From positions 1 to 52,394 of the forward strand of contig JAGODU010000009.1 of assembly GCA_017998095.1 (NCBI GenBank): 52,394 nt of DNA, read 5' to 3'. Both the position numbers and the translations under genes were made by a program. This stretch comes from Prolixibacteraceae bacterium. GTDB taxonomy: Bacteria; Bacteroidota; Bacteroidia; Bacteroidales; Prolixibacteraceae. Positions 44,888 to 52,394 of this stretch are shown here, piece after piece. How positions within the stretch are numbered: the stretch's first letter is position 1; each line of letters starts with the position of its first letter. Under the pieces are notes generated by a model. That model saw only the letters and a list, made by a program, of their open reading frames with translations. It was not told the DNA's origin and did not search any database.

Positions 44888-47299
44888 ATGAAACTACTCT
44901 ATCGTTTTATATGGTTGATTATTGGGATATCCATAATTGTATTCGCAGGTATAAGTATTGTTCATTTCAGAGCTGAGAATGAAATCAAATTAATTAAAAA
45001 CTCTATCAGTCAGGAATATAATATTCAAATAGATAAAATGCTTTCACCTGAAAGGTCTGAAATATTTCAGACCTATAATTCTGAGGTAGGAACATCTGGT
45101 TCAACATATACATTTATTTCCCAACCACAACCAATTCCTGAAATAGTTTCATTTGAACTTGACACTATGGTTATGAGTCATTTCAAAGTTGATGCTATTT
45201 GGTTCTATAAAAATGATGCTTCACTGTTTTATTTTTATTCTCATAGAGGAGTTGATAAAAATCTTTTATCAATTTCACAGGAAGAAATATCTGATATTTT
45301 CGAAAGTGGATATGGTAAAGACTTCTATCTTTCCGGGAATAATAAACTTTACAGAATATTCTCTACTATTATTGGAGACAAATCAAATCCCAAAGGTTAT
45401 ATCTTTTCTGCAACTCACTTAGATAAAAGATGGATTAACTACTTCCAAAAAGAAATTAATAACTCAGACATAAGTTTCAAAAGCAATGATGAAATTTTAG
45501 TGCCTGTATCTAAAAAGGATATAAGAATTGAAAGACCTCTTTTATCATTTGATGGCAGCATTACTCACAAAATGATAGTTGACCTCAAATTACCATTCTT
45601 AGCTTTATGGCAAAATACTTCCTCTTCAGATAATTGGCTTATGTCAGGAGCTATGATTTTAACTGTCATACTTTTAATCCTTGCATTACTATTTTGGGTT
45701 ATCTCTCCATTAAATAAAATTTCTAAATCCCTTGAAAAAGGTAACTCCACAGATATTCAACCCCTAATAAATAATTCTTCTGAACTAGGCAAGGTCGCCA
45801 GAATGATAAGTGATTATCATCTTAAAAATGAAGAAATTGAAGCAAGCGAAAATACCAAAAGACATATTATTGAACAAGTTCAGGTTGGTATTATTATAAC
45901 AGACGCATCTTCAAATCTTATTGTTACTGCTAATCCATATGCGTGTGAATTAATTGACGCTCCGGAAGATGCTGTCCTGGGAAATGTCACTCAAAACTTC
46001 TTTTCATCATTAACAGATGAACAAAAGGAGAAATTAAAGACTACTACTGAAAATATAACCGGATTTGAAAGTTTATTATTTAATTCCAGGGGTGAAAAAA
46101 TCCCAATTCTCAGAAATGTAACCAGAATGTTTATGGATGGTAAACAAGCCATAATGGAAACATTTATCAACTTAAGTGAAATAAAAAATTTGCAAAGCAA
46201 ACTCGAAGAAGAAAAGAAAAAATTAAGCCTTGCTGTTAAAAACTCAGGACTAGTATTTTGTGAATATAATTTTAAAACCGATGAAATTTCACTTCCTGAA
46301 GAATGGATATTTCTTAAAAAAGGAAAATCGGAAAAAAATTCTGATAATATCATTAATAATATTTACCCTTCTGACTTAAAGATTATCACTGATCAGTTTG
46401 ACTCTCTTGAAAAAGGAATAAAAGACACTTTATCATCTGAATTCCGTGTTGTACACCCGGAAAGAGGAATTATTTGGCTTAGTGCATCAGTCCTTATTGC
46501 AAAACGAGATGATAATCATAAACCAAAGCAGTTAATCGGGTTAATTGAAGATATAACAGAAAGAATCAGTATTCAACAAGAGCTTATAAAAGCTAAAGAA
46601 AAAGCAGAAGAATCTGACAGAATGAAATCTGCCTATCTTGGGAATATGAGTCATAAAATTAGAACCCCTTTAAATGCCATCGTTGGTTTTTCAAATCTTT
46701 TAACTGAAGAAGATATTACTCCAAATGAAAAAAGTAACTATGTTAATATTATAAGACACGATACTGAACAAGTATTACATTTGATCGATGATATAATTAA
46801 TATCGCAAAAATTGACGCTAATAAAATGGATGTAAGTATTAAACCATGTAACATCAATAAATTAATATTAGAATTATCTGATTATTATAAAACAAATGAA
46901 AAAACAAATAGAATTGATTTTACCATAAAAACAATGCTTCCCGATGGCAAAGATGTATTGAATACTGATGCCGAAAAATTATATCAGGTTATGAGTAATA
47001 TTCTTAATAATTCTTTCAAATTCACTGAAAAAGGCATAATTGAGCTTGGATATTTTATAAATCCTGTTGAACAAAAAATGATACTTTATGCGAAAGATTC
47101 AGGAATTGGCATTCATGAAGATAACAAAGAAAAAGTATTTAACAGATATTTTCAGGCAGACCAAACGACAGAAGGAACAGGTTTAGGATTATCCATAAGT
47201 CAAAGCATTGTAAAACTATTAGGAGGAAAAATATACTTTGATTCAAAGCTTGGTGAAGGTTCAACATTTTTTATTGAACTACCGATGAAAGAGTCATAA
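44888..47299 (+). CDS. PAS-domain sensor histidine kinase with atypical H-box
   Basis: 803 residues from ATG 44888; an ATG 19 codons earlier (44831) is in frame, but 44888 follows a rare good ribosome site AGGAG at 44877-44881 and starts directly with a membrane helix. Layout: helix 5-25, periplasmic sensor domain (about 28-235), helix about 240-262, a HAMP-like stretch, two PAS domains (about 315-430 and 440-560), HisKA (about 570-640) with H589, and HATPase_c (about 680-800) with the N box NNSFKF, DSGIGI and GTGLGL. The H-box reads SHKIRTPLNA: the acidic residue normally after the His (HE/HD) is Lys. No receiver domain or adjacent regulator, so an orphan kinase. Confidence 0.9.
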   Translation: MKLLYRFIWLIIGISIIVFAGISIVHFRAENEIKLIKNSISQEYNIQIDKMLSPERSEIFQTYNSEVGTSGSTYTFISQPQPIPEIVSFELDTMVMSHFKVDAIWFYKNDASLFYFYSHRGVDKNLLSISQEEISDIFESGYGKDFYLSGNNKLYRIFSTIIGDKSNPKGYIFSATHLDKRWINYFQKEINNSDISFKSNDEILVPVSKKDIRIERPLLSFDGSITHKMIVDLKLPFLALWQNTSSSDNWLMSGAMILTVILLILALLFWVISPLNKISKSLEKGNSTDIQPLINNSSELGKVARMISDYHLKNEEIEASENTKRHIIEQVQVGIIITDASSNLIVTANPYACELIDAPEDAVLGNVTQNFFSSLTDEQKEKLKTTTENITGFESLLFNSRGEKIPILRNVTRMFMDGKQAIMETFINLSEIKNLQSKLEEEKKKLSLAVKNSGLVFCEYNFKTDEISLPEEWIFLKKGKSEKNSDNIINNIYPSDLKIITDQFDSLEKGIKDTLSSEFRVVHPERGIIWLSASVLIAKRDDNHKPKQLIGLIEDITERISIQQELIKAKEKAEESDRMKSAYLGNMSHKIRTPLNAIVGFSNLLTEEDITPNEKSNYVNIIRHDTEQVLHLIDDIINIAKIDANKMDVSIKPCNINKLILELSDYYKTNEKTNRIDFTIKTMLPDGKDVLNTDAEKLYQVMSNILNNSFKFTEKGIIELGYFINPVEQKMILYAKDSGIGIHEDNKEKVFNRYFQADQTTEGTGLGLSISQSIVKLLGGKIYFDSKLGEGSTFFIELPMKES

Positions 47300-47364
47300 A
47301 ACATCAATTTTTTAATAATTGAGGTTATTTATTTAATTTTTTATTCTTTTTTGTCTATAAAAAT

Positions 47365-47395
47365 TTTGAAATGACAAAATCAATATTTTTATTTG
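47365..47395 (+). promoter_or_regulatory. Candidate trp operon promoter
   Basis: TTTG (47365-47368), 19 bases, then TTTATTTG (47388-47395), one mismatch from TAnnTTTG. Transcription would start near 47402, about 12 bases before the leader peptide ATG. Confidence 0.55.
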
Positions 47396-47413
47396 TGCTC
47401 ATAAAATAGAAAT

Positions 47414-47476
47414 ATGACAATTTCAGTTGCAAATATATGGTGGTGGCACAGCTTTAAATTCTCAATCGGAAGTTGA
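47414..47476 (+). CDS. trpL: trp leader peptide, 20 residues with three consecutive Trp
   Basis: ATG 47414 to TGA 47474-47476 encodes MTISVANIWWWHSFKFSIGS. Three tandem Trp codons (TGG at 47438-47446) sit just upstream of overlapping antiterminator and terminator hairpins and 122 bases before trpE, the classic design for ribosome-mediated attenuation: stalling at the Trp codons when charged tRNA-Trp is scarce permits read-through. The random chance of three consecutive Trp codons in a 20-codon ORF at this exact place is negligible. Confidence 0.93.
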   Translation: MTISVANIWWWHSFKFSIGS

Positions 47477-47533
47477 GCAGGCTACTTGTATATTTCAATG
47501 AAAAGATATTTAAAGGCTTGTCGGAACTTCCGG
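47466..47533 (+). promoter_or_regulatory. trp attenuator: antiterminator pairing
   Basis: TCGGAAGTT at 47466-47474 (the last codons of the leader peptide) can pair with AACTTCCGG at 47525-47533, which is the top and descending arm of the terminator. Pairing breaks the terminator. A ribosome stalled at 47438-47446 leaves 47466-47474 free; one that reaches the stop codon at 47474 covers it. A small alternative hairpin CTCAA/TTGAG (47461-47465 with 47473-47477) may be a pause or protector stem. Confidence 0.75.
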
Positions 47534-47550
47534 CGAGCCTTTTTTCTTTT
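47512..47550 (+). terminator. trp attenuator terminator
   Basis: Hairpin from 47512-47525 to 47529-47542, fourteen pairs with two G-U, followed by a T-rich tract to 47550. It lies after the leader peptide and 48 bases before trpE. Confidence 0.88.
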
Positions 47551-47597
47551 TAAAACTTTAAAACAAATATCTAAAACATATTAAACAATCAGATAAA

Positions 47598-49031
47598 ATG
47601 GAAAAAATAAAAGTCAATACAAGATTAATAAGGTTATCGGGAAGCATAGCCGATCTTGTTACCCCTGTCAGTATTTATTTAAAAATAAGAGATATGTTTC
47701 CTAATACTCTTTTGCTTGAAAGTAGCGATTATCATGGTTCTAATAACAGCATGAGCTATATATGTTTTGACGAACTTGCTTGTTTTGAAGTTGCAGATTC
47801 AATTATAACAATAAATCTACCTGGAGAAATTGTTATAAAAGAAAAAACCACTGAGGAAAATAAAGTAACCGACAAACTGCATGAGTTTATTACTCAATTT
47901 GAAATAAATGAAATTAAAGAAAAAGGAATTGTAAATGGCTTATGGGGTTATACCTCTTATGACGCAGTCAAATATTTTGAAACAATTAAACTTCGTGAAA
48001 GAGATGATAATGAAAAATCAATCCCGGAACTCAGATATGCATTTCACAGATATGTCATAGCTATTAATCATTTTAATAACGACATTACCCTTCTTGAAAA
48101 CTGCATAAATGGATTTGAAAGTCAAGCTTCAGATATCTCAAAAATATTATTAAATCAAAATGTAGTAACATTTCAATTTAAAACAGAAGGTAAAGAAACA
48201 TCCAACATCACTGATTCTGTATACATGCAAATGGTTGAAGAAGGGAAAAAACATTGTTTTCTTGGTGACGTTTTTCAAATTGTTTTATCAAGAAGATTTC
48301 AACAAGGATTTTCAGGCGATGAATTTAATGTATACAGAGCATTAAGACGCATTAATCCTTCTCCTTATCTTTTCTACTTCGATTTTAGCAATTTTAAAAT
48401 ATTTGGCTCTTCACCTGAAGCTCAACTCATTGTAAACAAGAGAAAAGCAATTATCAATCCAATTGCCGGAACTTTAAGGAGGACAGGAGATGATGAGAAG
48501 GATAGAAAATTAGCTATTGAATTATCTGCCGATAAAAAGGAAAATGCTGAGCATGTAATGCTTGTTGACCTTGCACGAAATGATTTAAGTCGTAATTCGA
48601 CTAATGTAAAAGTGGAAAATTATAGAGAAGTTCAATATTATTCTCACGTTTTACATCTTGTCTCAGAAGTTAGTGGGCAATTGAATCCAAATACTAATAC
48701 AATAAAAGTTTTTGGAGACACTTTTCCTGCCGGCACATTATCAGGTGCGCCAAAATTCAAGGCAATGGAAATTATCGACAGAATTGAAAATACCAGCCGG
48801 TCTTATTATGGTGGTGCAATTGGTTTTATTGGTTTTAACGGTGACATTAATCATGCAATTACTATACGCACTTTTATGAGCAAAAATAATTTACTTACCT
48901 ATCAGGCAGGTGCGGGTATTGTTTCAGAATCAAAATGTGAAAATGAATTACAGGAAGTAAATAATAAGTTAGGCGCATTAAAGATGGCTATTATTGAAGC
49001 TGAAAAAATAAACAAAGAATTAAGTATTTAA
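47598..49031 (+). CDS. trpE: Anthranilate synthase component I
   Basis: 477 residues, chorismate-binding family. The N-terminal regulatory segment LLLESSDYHG matches the Trp feedback-inhibition site (LLES). The catalytic part has FQIVLSRRF, INPSPYLFYF, SSPEAQLIV, PIAGTLRRTGD, ENAEHVMLVDLARND and FPAGTLSGAPKF. It makes anthranilate from chorismate with ammonia or, with TrpG, glutamine. First structural gene after the attenuator; trpG starts 12 bases downstream. Confidence 0.97.
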   Translation: MEKIKVNTRLIRLSGSIADLVTPVSIYLKIRDMFPNTLLLESSDYHGSNNSMSYICFDELACFEVADSIITINLPGEIVIKEKTTEENKVTDKLHEFITQFEINEIKEKGIVNGLWGYTSYDAVKYFETIKLRERDDNEKSIPELRYAFHRYVIAINHFNNDITLLENCINGFESQASDISKILLNQNVVTFQFKTEGKETSNITDSVYMQMVEEGKKHCFLGDVFQIVLSRRFQQGFSGDEFNVYRALRRINPSPYLFYFDFSNFKIFGSSPEAQLIVNKRKAIINPIAGTLRRTGDDEKDRKLAIELSADKKENAEHVMLVDLARNDLSRNSTNVKVENYREVQYYSHVLHLVSEVSGQLNPNTNTIKVFGDTFPAGTLSGAPKFKAMEIIDRIENTSRSYYGGAIGFIGFNGDINHAITIRTFMSKNNLLTYQAGAGIVSESKCENELQEVNNKLGALKMAIIEAEKINKELSI

Positions 49032-49043
49032 AAAAATAATAAT

Positions 49044-49628
49044 ATGACAACTAATAAAATATTAGTACTCGACAATTACGACTCATTTACATACAACCTT
49101 GTTCACATTATCAAGGAGTTAACTCACGGCTCCAATGTCGATGTTTATAGAAATGATAAGATCTCTGTTGAAGATGTGGGTTTTTATGATAAGATTGTTC
49201 TTTCGCCAGGACCGGGTGTCCCGGATGAAGCAGGCATCCTAAAACAAGTAATCTCAACTTACGGACCAAGTAAAAGCATCTTTGGCGTTTGTCTTGGATG
49301 TCAAGCCATAGCTGAAGTGTATGGCGGACGATTAATCAACCTTAATAAAGTTTATCATGGCATTGCTACTAATGTCAATATAATTGATAATAACGACCGT
49401 ACATTTCGTTGGTTAGTTGACACCATTGAAGCAGGAAGATATCACAGCTGGGTAGTAGATCCTGAATCTATTCCTTCTGAACTCAAAGTTTCAGCTACTG
49501 ATGACGAAGGACATATTATGGCATTGTACCATAAGACTTATGATGTTCACGGAGTACAATTTCACCCTGAATCTGTTCTTACACCAAGTGGTAAACAAAT
49601 AATGGCAAATTTTCTAAATGGAAAATAA
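49044..49628 (+). CDS. trpG: Anthranilate synthase component II (glutaminase)
   Basis: 194 residues, stand-alone class I glutamine amidotransferase. DNYDSFTYNL at the N-terminus, SPGPGVPDEAG, nucleophile C83 in FGVCLGCQA, and the His/Glu pair in VQFHPESVLT. Supplies ammonia to TrpE; not fused to TrpD as in enterics. Lies 12 bases after trpE and 11 before trpD. It could also serve aminodeoxychorismate synthase (PabA), as in other bacteria with a single such gene. Confidence 0.96.
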   Translation: MTTNKILVLDNYDSFTYNLVHIIKELTHGSNVDVYRNDKISVEDVGFYDKIVLSPGPGVPDEAGILKQVISTYGPSKSIFGVCLGCQAIAEVYGGRLINLNKVYHGIATNVNIIDNNDRTFRWLVDTIEAGRYHSWVVDPESIPSELKVSATDDEGHIMALYHKTYDVHGVQFHPESVLTPSGKQIMANFLNGK

Positions 49629-49639
49629 AAAATAATAGA

Positions 49640-50632
49640 ATGAAAGAAATTTTACATAAACTAATCCAACATCGTACTCTTTCAAGAGAAGATGCAAAAG
49701 ATATTCTCATGAATATTGCGGCTCTTAAGTATAACCAATCGCAAGTGACAGCTTTCATGTCAGTATATATGATGAGAAATATAACTCCTGAAGAATTAGC
49801 AGGATTTAAAGATGCTTTAATTGAACTATGTGTTAAGATTGATTTATCTGAATTCAACACAATAGACCTTTGCGGAACAGGGGGAGATGGAAAAAATACT
49901 TTTAATATTTCAACGTTATCTTCATTTGTTTTAGCCGGAGCAGGCTATAAAGTAGCAAAACATGGAAACTTTGGCGTTTCTTCTGCCTGCGGATCTAGTA
50001 ATGTTATGGAGTATTTCGGATATAAATTCACTAATAATGAAGATGTCCTTAAAAGACAAATTGACCAATTCGGATTTACCTATATGCATGCTCCTCTTTT
50101 CCACCCTGCTCTTAAAGCAGTTGGTCCCATTAGAAAGGAATTGGGAATGAAAACTTTTTTCAATTTAATAGGACCTATTGTTAACCCTGCTAATCCTCAG
50201 AATCAGTTAACCGGGGTTTTCAACCTTGAAACTGTAAGACTTTATAATTATCTATTCCAACAAACGGATAAAAAATATACCATCGTTTATTCTCTTGATG
50301 GTTATGATGAAATTTCATTAACATCAAACTTTAAAGTCGTTTCAAACAATGATGATAAAATTTTATCTCCCGAGAAAGTTGGTATGAAACGGTCTTCTGA
50401 GGAACAATTATTCGGTGGTAATACTATAGAGGAAGCTGCAAATATTTTTAAATCTGTTTTATCGGGTAAAGGTTCTATTGCACAGAATAATGTAGTCCTT
50501 ATAAATTCAGCAATGGCAATTAAAACCATTTGTCCTGAAAAATCTATTGAAGTATGCATCGAAGAAGCAAAAGATTCTTTAATGAGTAAAAAGGCTTCTG
50601 CTATCTTTGAAAAAATAATTGAAAATAATTAA
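49640..50632 (+). CDS. trpD: Anthranilate phosphoribosyltransferase
   Basis: 330 residues, normal for TrpD. N-terminal helical domain with LSREDAKDILMNIA; PRPP-binding LCGTGGDGKNTFNIST, then KHGNFGVSSACGSSNVMEY and FFNLIGPIVNPANP. Transfers phosphoribose to anthranilate. Overlaps trpC by one base (TAATG), so the two are coupled. Confidence 0.96.
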   Translation: MKEILHKLIQHRTLSREDAKDILMNIAALKYNQSQVTAFMSVYMMRNITPEELAGFKDALIELCVKIDLSEFNTIDLCGTGGDGKNTFNISTLSSFVLAGAGYKVAKHGNFGVSSACGSSNVMEYFGYKFTNNEDVLKRQIDQFGFTYMHAPLFHPALKAVGPIRKELGMKTFFNLIGPIVNPANPQNQLTGVFNLETVRLYNYLFQQTDKKYTIVYSLDGYDEISLTSNFKVVSNNDDKILSPEKVGMKRSSEEQLFGGNTIEEAANIFKSVLSGKGSIAQNNVVLINSAMAIKTICPEKSIEVCIEEAKDSLMSKKASAIFEKIIENN

Positions 50633-51417
50633 TGATGACGATTCTCGACGAAATAAACAATTTTAAAAAGACTGAAGTTGTTTTAAGAAAAAAACTTATA
50701 ACAATCGATGAGCTTAAGTCTATGCCAAATTATAAAAGGGAAGTTCCATCTTTGTCTGATTTTCTTCTCTCAGAAAAACATACCGGAATTATTGCTGAAT
50801 TTAAAAGAAAATCTCCATCAAAAGATATCATAAACGACCATTCTTCTGTAAGTGATGTTACTACTGGATATGAAAAAGCGAGTGTATCTGCCATTTCAAT
50901 TCTAACTGACTCAAAATATTTCGGTGGAACTATAAAAGATCTTGAGGATGCAGCAAAGGTTGTTAAAATTCCCATTCTTAGAAAAGACTTCATAGTAGAT
51001 GAGTTTCAAATTTATGAGGCTAAGGCAATAGGTGCATCAGCTATTCTGCTTATCGCTGCTTCTCTTTCGAAAGCTGAAATAAATAATTTCGCTCATATAG
51101 CAAGAGAACTTGGACTGGAAGTATTGTTTGAAATTCATAATGAAAGTGAACTCGAAAAAATATCCGATTATGTCAATATCGTTGGAGTAAACAACAGGGA
51201 TTTAAAAACATTTAAAGTAGATATTAACCAATCTATAAGTCTTTCCGGATTAATCCCTGATAAATATATCAAAATTTCTGAAAGCGGAATTAGTGATGCT
51301 TCAAATATAAAAATGCTTAAAAACTACGGCTTTAAAGGATTCCTAATCGGAGAAACATTTATGAAAGAAAAAGATCCGGGAGAAGCTTGTTTAAAGTTTT
51401 CAGAATTATTAAAATGA
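50632..51417 (+). CDS. trpC: Indole-3-glycerol-phosphate synthase
   Basis: 261 residues (260 if the second of the two adjacent ATGs is used). TIM barrel with the catalytic Lys region IAEFKRKSPSKDI, ILTDSKYFGGTIKDL, ILRKDFIVDEFQIYEAKAIGASAILLI, LFEIHNESEL and VGVNNRDLKTF. Ring closure step in Trp synthesis. Separate from trpF rather than fused as in enterics. Its stop is 17 bases before trpF. Confidence 0.97.
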   Translation: MMTILDEINNFKKTEVVLRKKLITIDELKSMPNYKREVPSLSDFLLSEKHTGIIAEFKRKSPSKDIINDHSSVSDVTTGYEKASVSAISILTDSKYFGGTIKDLEDAAKVVKIPILRKDFIVDEFQIYEAKAIGASAILLIAASLSKAEINNFAHIARELGLEVLFEIHNESELEKISDYVNIVGVNNRDLKTFKVDINQSISLSGLIPDKYIKISESGISDASNIKMLKNYGFKGFLIGETFMKEKDPGEACLKFSELLK

Positions 51418-51434
51418 TACTTAAAGCATAAGTC

Positions 51435-52055
51435 ATGATAATAAAAGTCTGTGGAATGGGTAATCCTGAAATAATGTTGAAATTATCTGCATTAGATATC
51501 AATATGCTTGGATTTATTTTTTATAATAAATCTGTCAGATTTGTTGAAGGAAAGATCCATCCTGAAGAACTTCTTAATATCAATGAAAATATTTTAAAAA
51601 CAGGAGTCTTTGTTAATGCTACTGAATCAGAAATATTAAATACAGCAGAAAGATGGCATCTCGATTCAGTGCAGCTCCACAGTAATGAATCTCCTGATTT
51701 ATGCGAAAAATTAAAAAATAAAGGGTTTATTGTTATCAAAGCATTCAACCTGACCGTAAATAATAATTTTAAGGATTTTATTAATGTTTGTGATTACTTT
51801 TTATTTGATACACCTACTGTATTACATGGAGGATCAGGAAATAAATTTGACTGGAATTTAATTAATAATTATAATGAAACAGCACCTTTCCTTTTAAGCG
51901 GTGGCCTTAATGAAAACGATGTTGGAGATATTTTGGCTATAAAACACCCTTCTTTTGCCGGTATTGATATCAACAGTAAATTTGAAATATCTCCCGGAAT
52001 AAAAAATTATAAGATGATATCTGATTTTGTATTAAAACTAAGATTAAAAGAATAA
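51435..52055 (+). CDS. trpF: Phosphoribosylanthranilate isomerase
   Basis: 206 residues; TIM barrel with KVCGMGNPE (general-base Cys near residue 6), [68 protein letters not shown] and [18 protein letters not shown]. Isomerises PRA to CdRP. Diverged but complete. Spaced 5 bases before trpB. Confidence 0.95.
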   Translation: MIIKVCGMGNPEIMLKLSALDINMLGFIFYNKSVRFVEGKIHPEELLNINENILKTGVFVNATESEILNTAERWHLDSVQLHSNESPDLCEKLKNKGFIVIKAFNLTVNNNFKDFINVCDYFLFDTPTVLHGGSGNKFDWNLINNYNETAPFLLSGGLNENDVGDILAIKHPSFAGIDINSKFEISPGIKNYKMISDFVLKLRLKE

Positions 52056-52060
52056 TAGAT

Positions 52061-52394
52061 ATGAATTATTTAGCAAATGATAAAGGTTATTATGGAGATT
52101 TTGGAGGAGCATTTATTCCAGAAATGCTTAAACCAAATGTCGATGCTCTTAATGCATGTTACAAAGAAATTATCAACTCTTATGAATTTAAACAAGAGTT
52201 CATCGACCTGCTTAAAAATTATGTAGGACGACCTTCCCCTTTGTATCATGCAAAGAGATTGAGTGAAATATACGGTGCAAAAATATTCTTGAAAAGAGAA
52301 GATCTAAACCACACCGGATCTCATAAAGTTAATAATACAATAGGACAAATACTCCTTGCAAAAAGAATGGGTAAAACCCGCATTATCGCAGAAA
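52061..52394 (+). CDS. trpB: Tryptophan synthase beta chain (5' part, cut by window end)
   Basis: 111 residues are visible from ATG 52061 to the window edge in an open frame. [19 protein letters not shown] at the start is the TrpB N-terminus, followed by [14 protein letters not shown] and [11 protein letters not shown], where K89 is the pyridoxal-phosphate lysine. trpA presumably follows. Sixth structural gene of the operon trpEGDCFB. Confidence 0.96.
   Translation, partial: MNYLANDKGYYGDFGGAFIPEMLKPNVDALNACYKEIINSYEFKQEFIDLLKNYVGRPSPLYHAKRLSEIYGAKIFLKREDLNHTGSHKVNNTIGQILLAKRMGKTRIIAE

Noticed and set aside
47304..47325. Weak TCAATT/AATTGA hairpin after the histidine kinase gene
   Set aside because: Only six A/T-rich pairs and no adjoining clean T run; not called as terminator.
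47371..47409. Short ORF MTKSIFLFVLIK just before the trp leader peptide
   Set aside because: It begins upstream of the predicted transcription start and overlaps the -7 box; it has no Trp codons.

Overview
The window looks like a chromosomal segment of a Bacteroidota bacterium (class Bacteroidia, Bacteroidales-like; genus not resolvable from sequence alone). The signs are low G+C, almost no Shine-Dalgarno sequences, several promoter-like sites of the Bacteroidetes form TTTG-N19-21-TAnnTTTG (best case: the tRNA-Leu promoter), a type III glutamine synthetase (GlnN), a secreted protein with a type IX secretion C-terminal signal, an OmpA protein with thrombospondin type 3 repeats, a membrane-bound AraC regulator and a LytS/LytTR two-component pair. 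There are no IS elements, phage genes or CRISPR arrays; most genes are conserved housekeeping or envelope genes.

Layout. 1-517: the end of a RapZ C-terminal-domain protein overlapping a 41-residue Cys-rich protein. 603-8730: polyphosphate kinase, then a tightly packed envelope export cluster (AraC regulator, beta-barrel protein, MMPL/RND transporter, LolA-like periplasmic protein, DUF2141 protein). 8962-11873: transketolase and an acyltransferase. 12146-15443: a small secreted beta-sandwich protein, a striking palindromic array of 11-bp repeats, and a TPR protein - LytS kinase - LytTR regulator unit. 15435-19632 (minus): an S9 peptidase and a fused ADP-forming acyl-CoA synthetase. 19728-20531: a universal-stress-like protein. 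20840-25997 (minus): Ktr/Trk-type K+ uptake pair, OmpA protein and lipid kinase. 26260-28408: a surface protein of unknown function and a CBM9-like T9SS cargo. 28519-38478 (minus): a nitrogen-assimilation operon glnN-gltB-gltD-asnB. 38745-47299: pyrG, tRNA-Leu(GAG), a small lipoprotein, purL and a PAS histidine kinase. 47365-end: a trp operon (trpEGDCFB, cut by the window edge) preceded by a complete transcription attenuator with a leader peptide holding three consecutive Trp codons.

The genes group functionally into ammonium assimilation and amide nitrogen use (GlnN makes glutamine; GltBD, AsnB, PyrG, PurL and TrpG consume its amide), nucleotide and tryptophan synthesis, and envelope transport. 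The two observations I would look at first are the trp attenuator at 47365-47550, whose parts can be read base by base, and the 11-bp repeat palindrome at 12670-12796, which has a 37-bp uninterrupted stem and lies between 10-bp direct repeats. The function of the MMPL cluster is also open.
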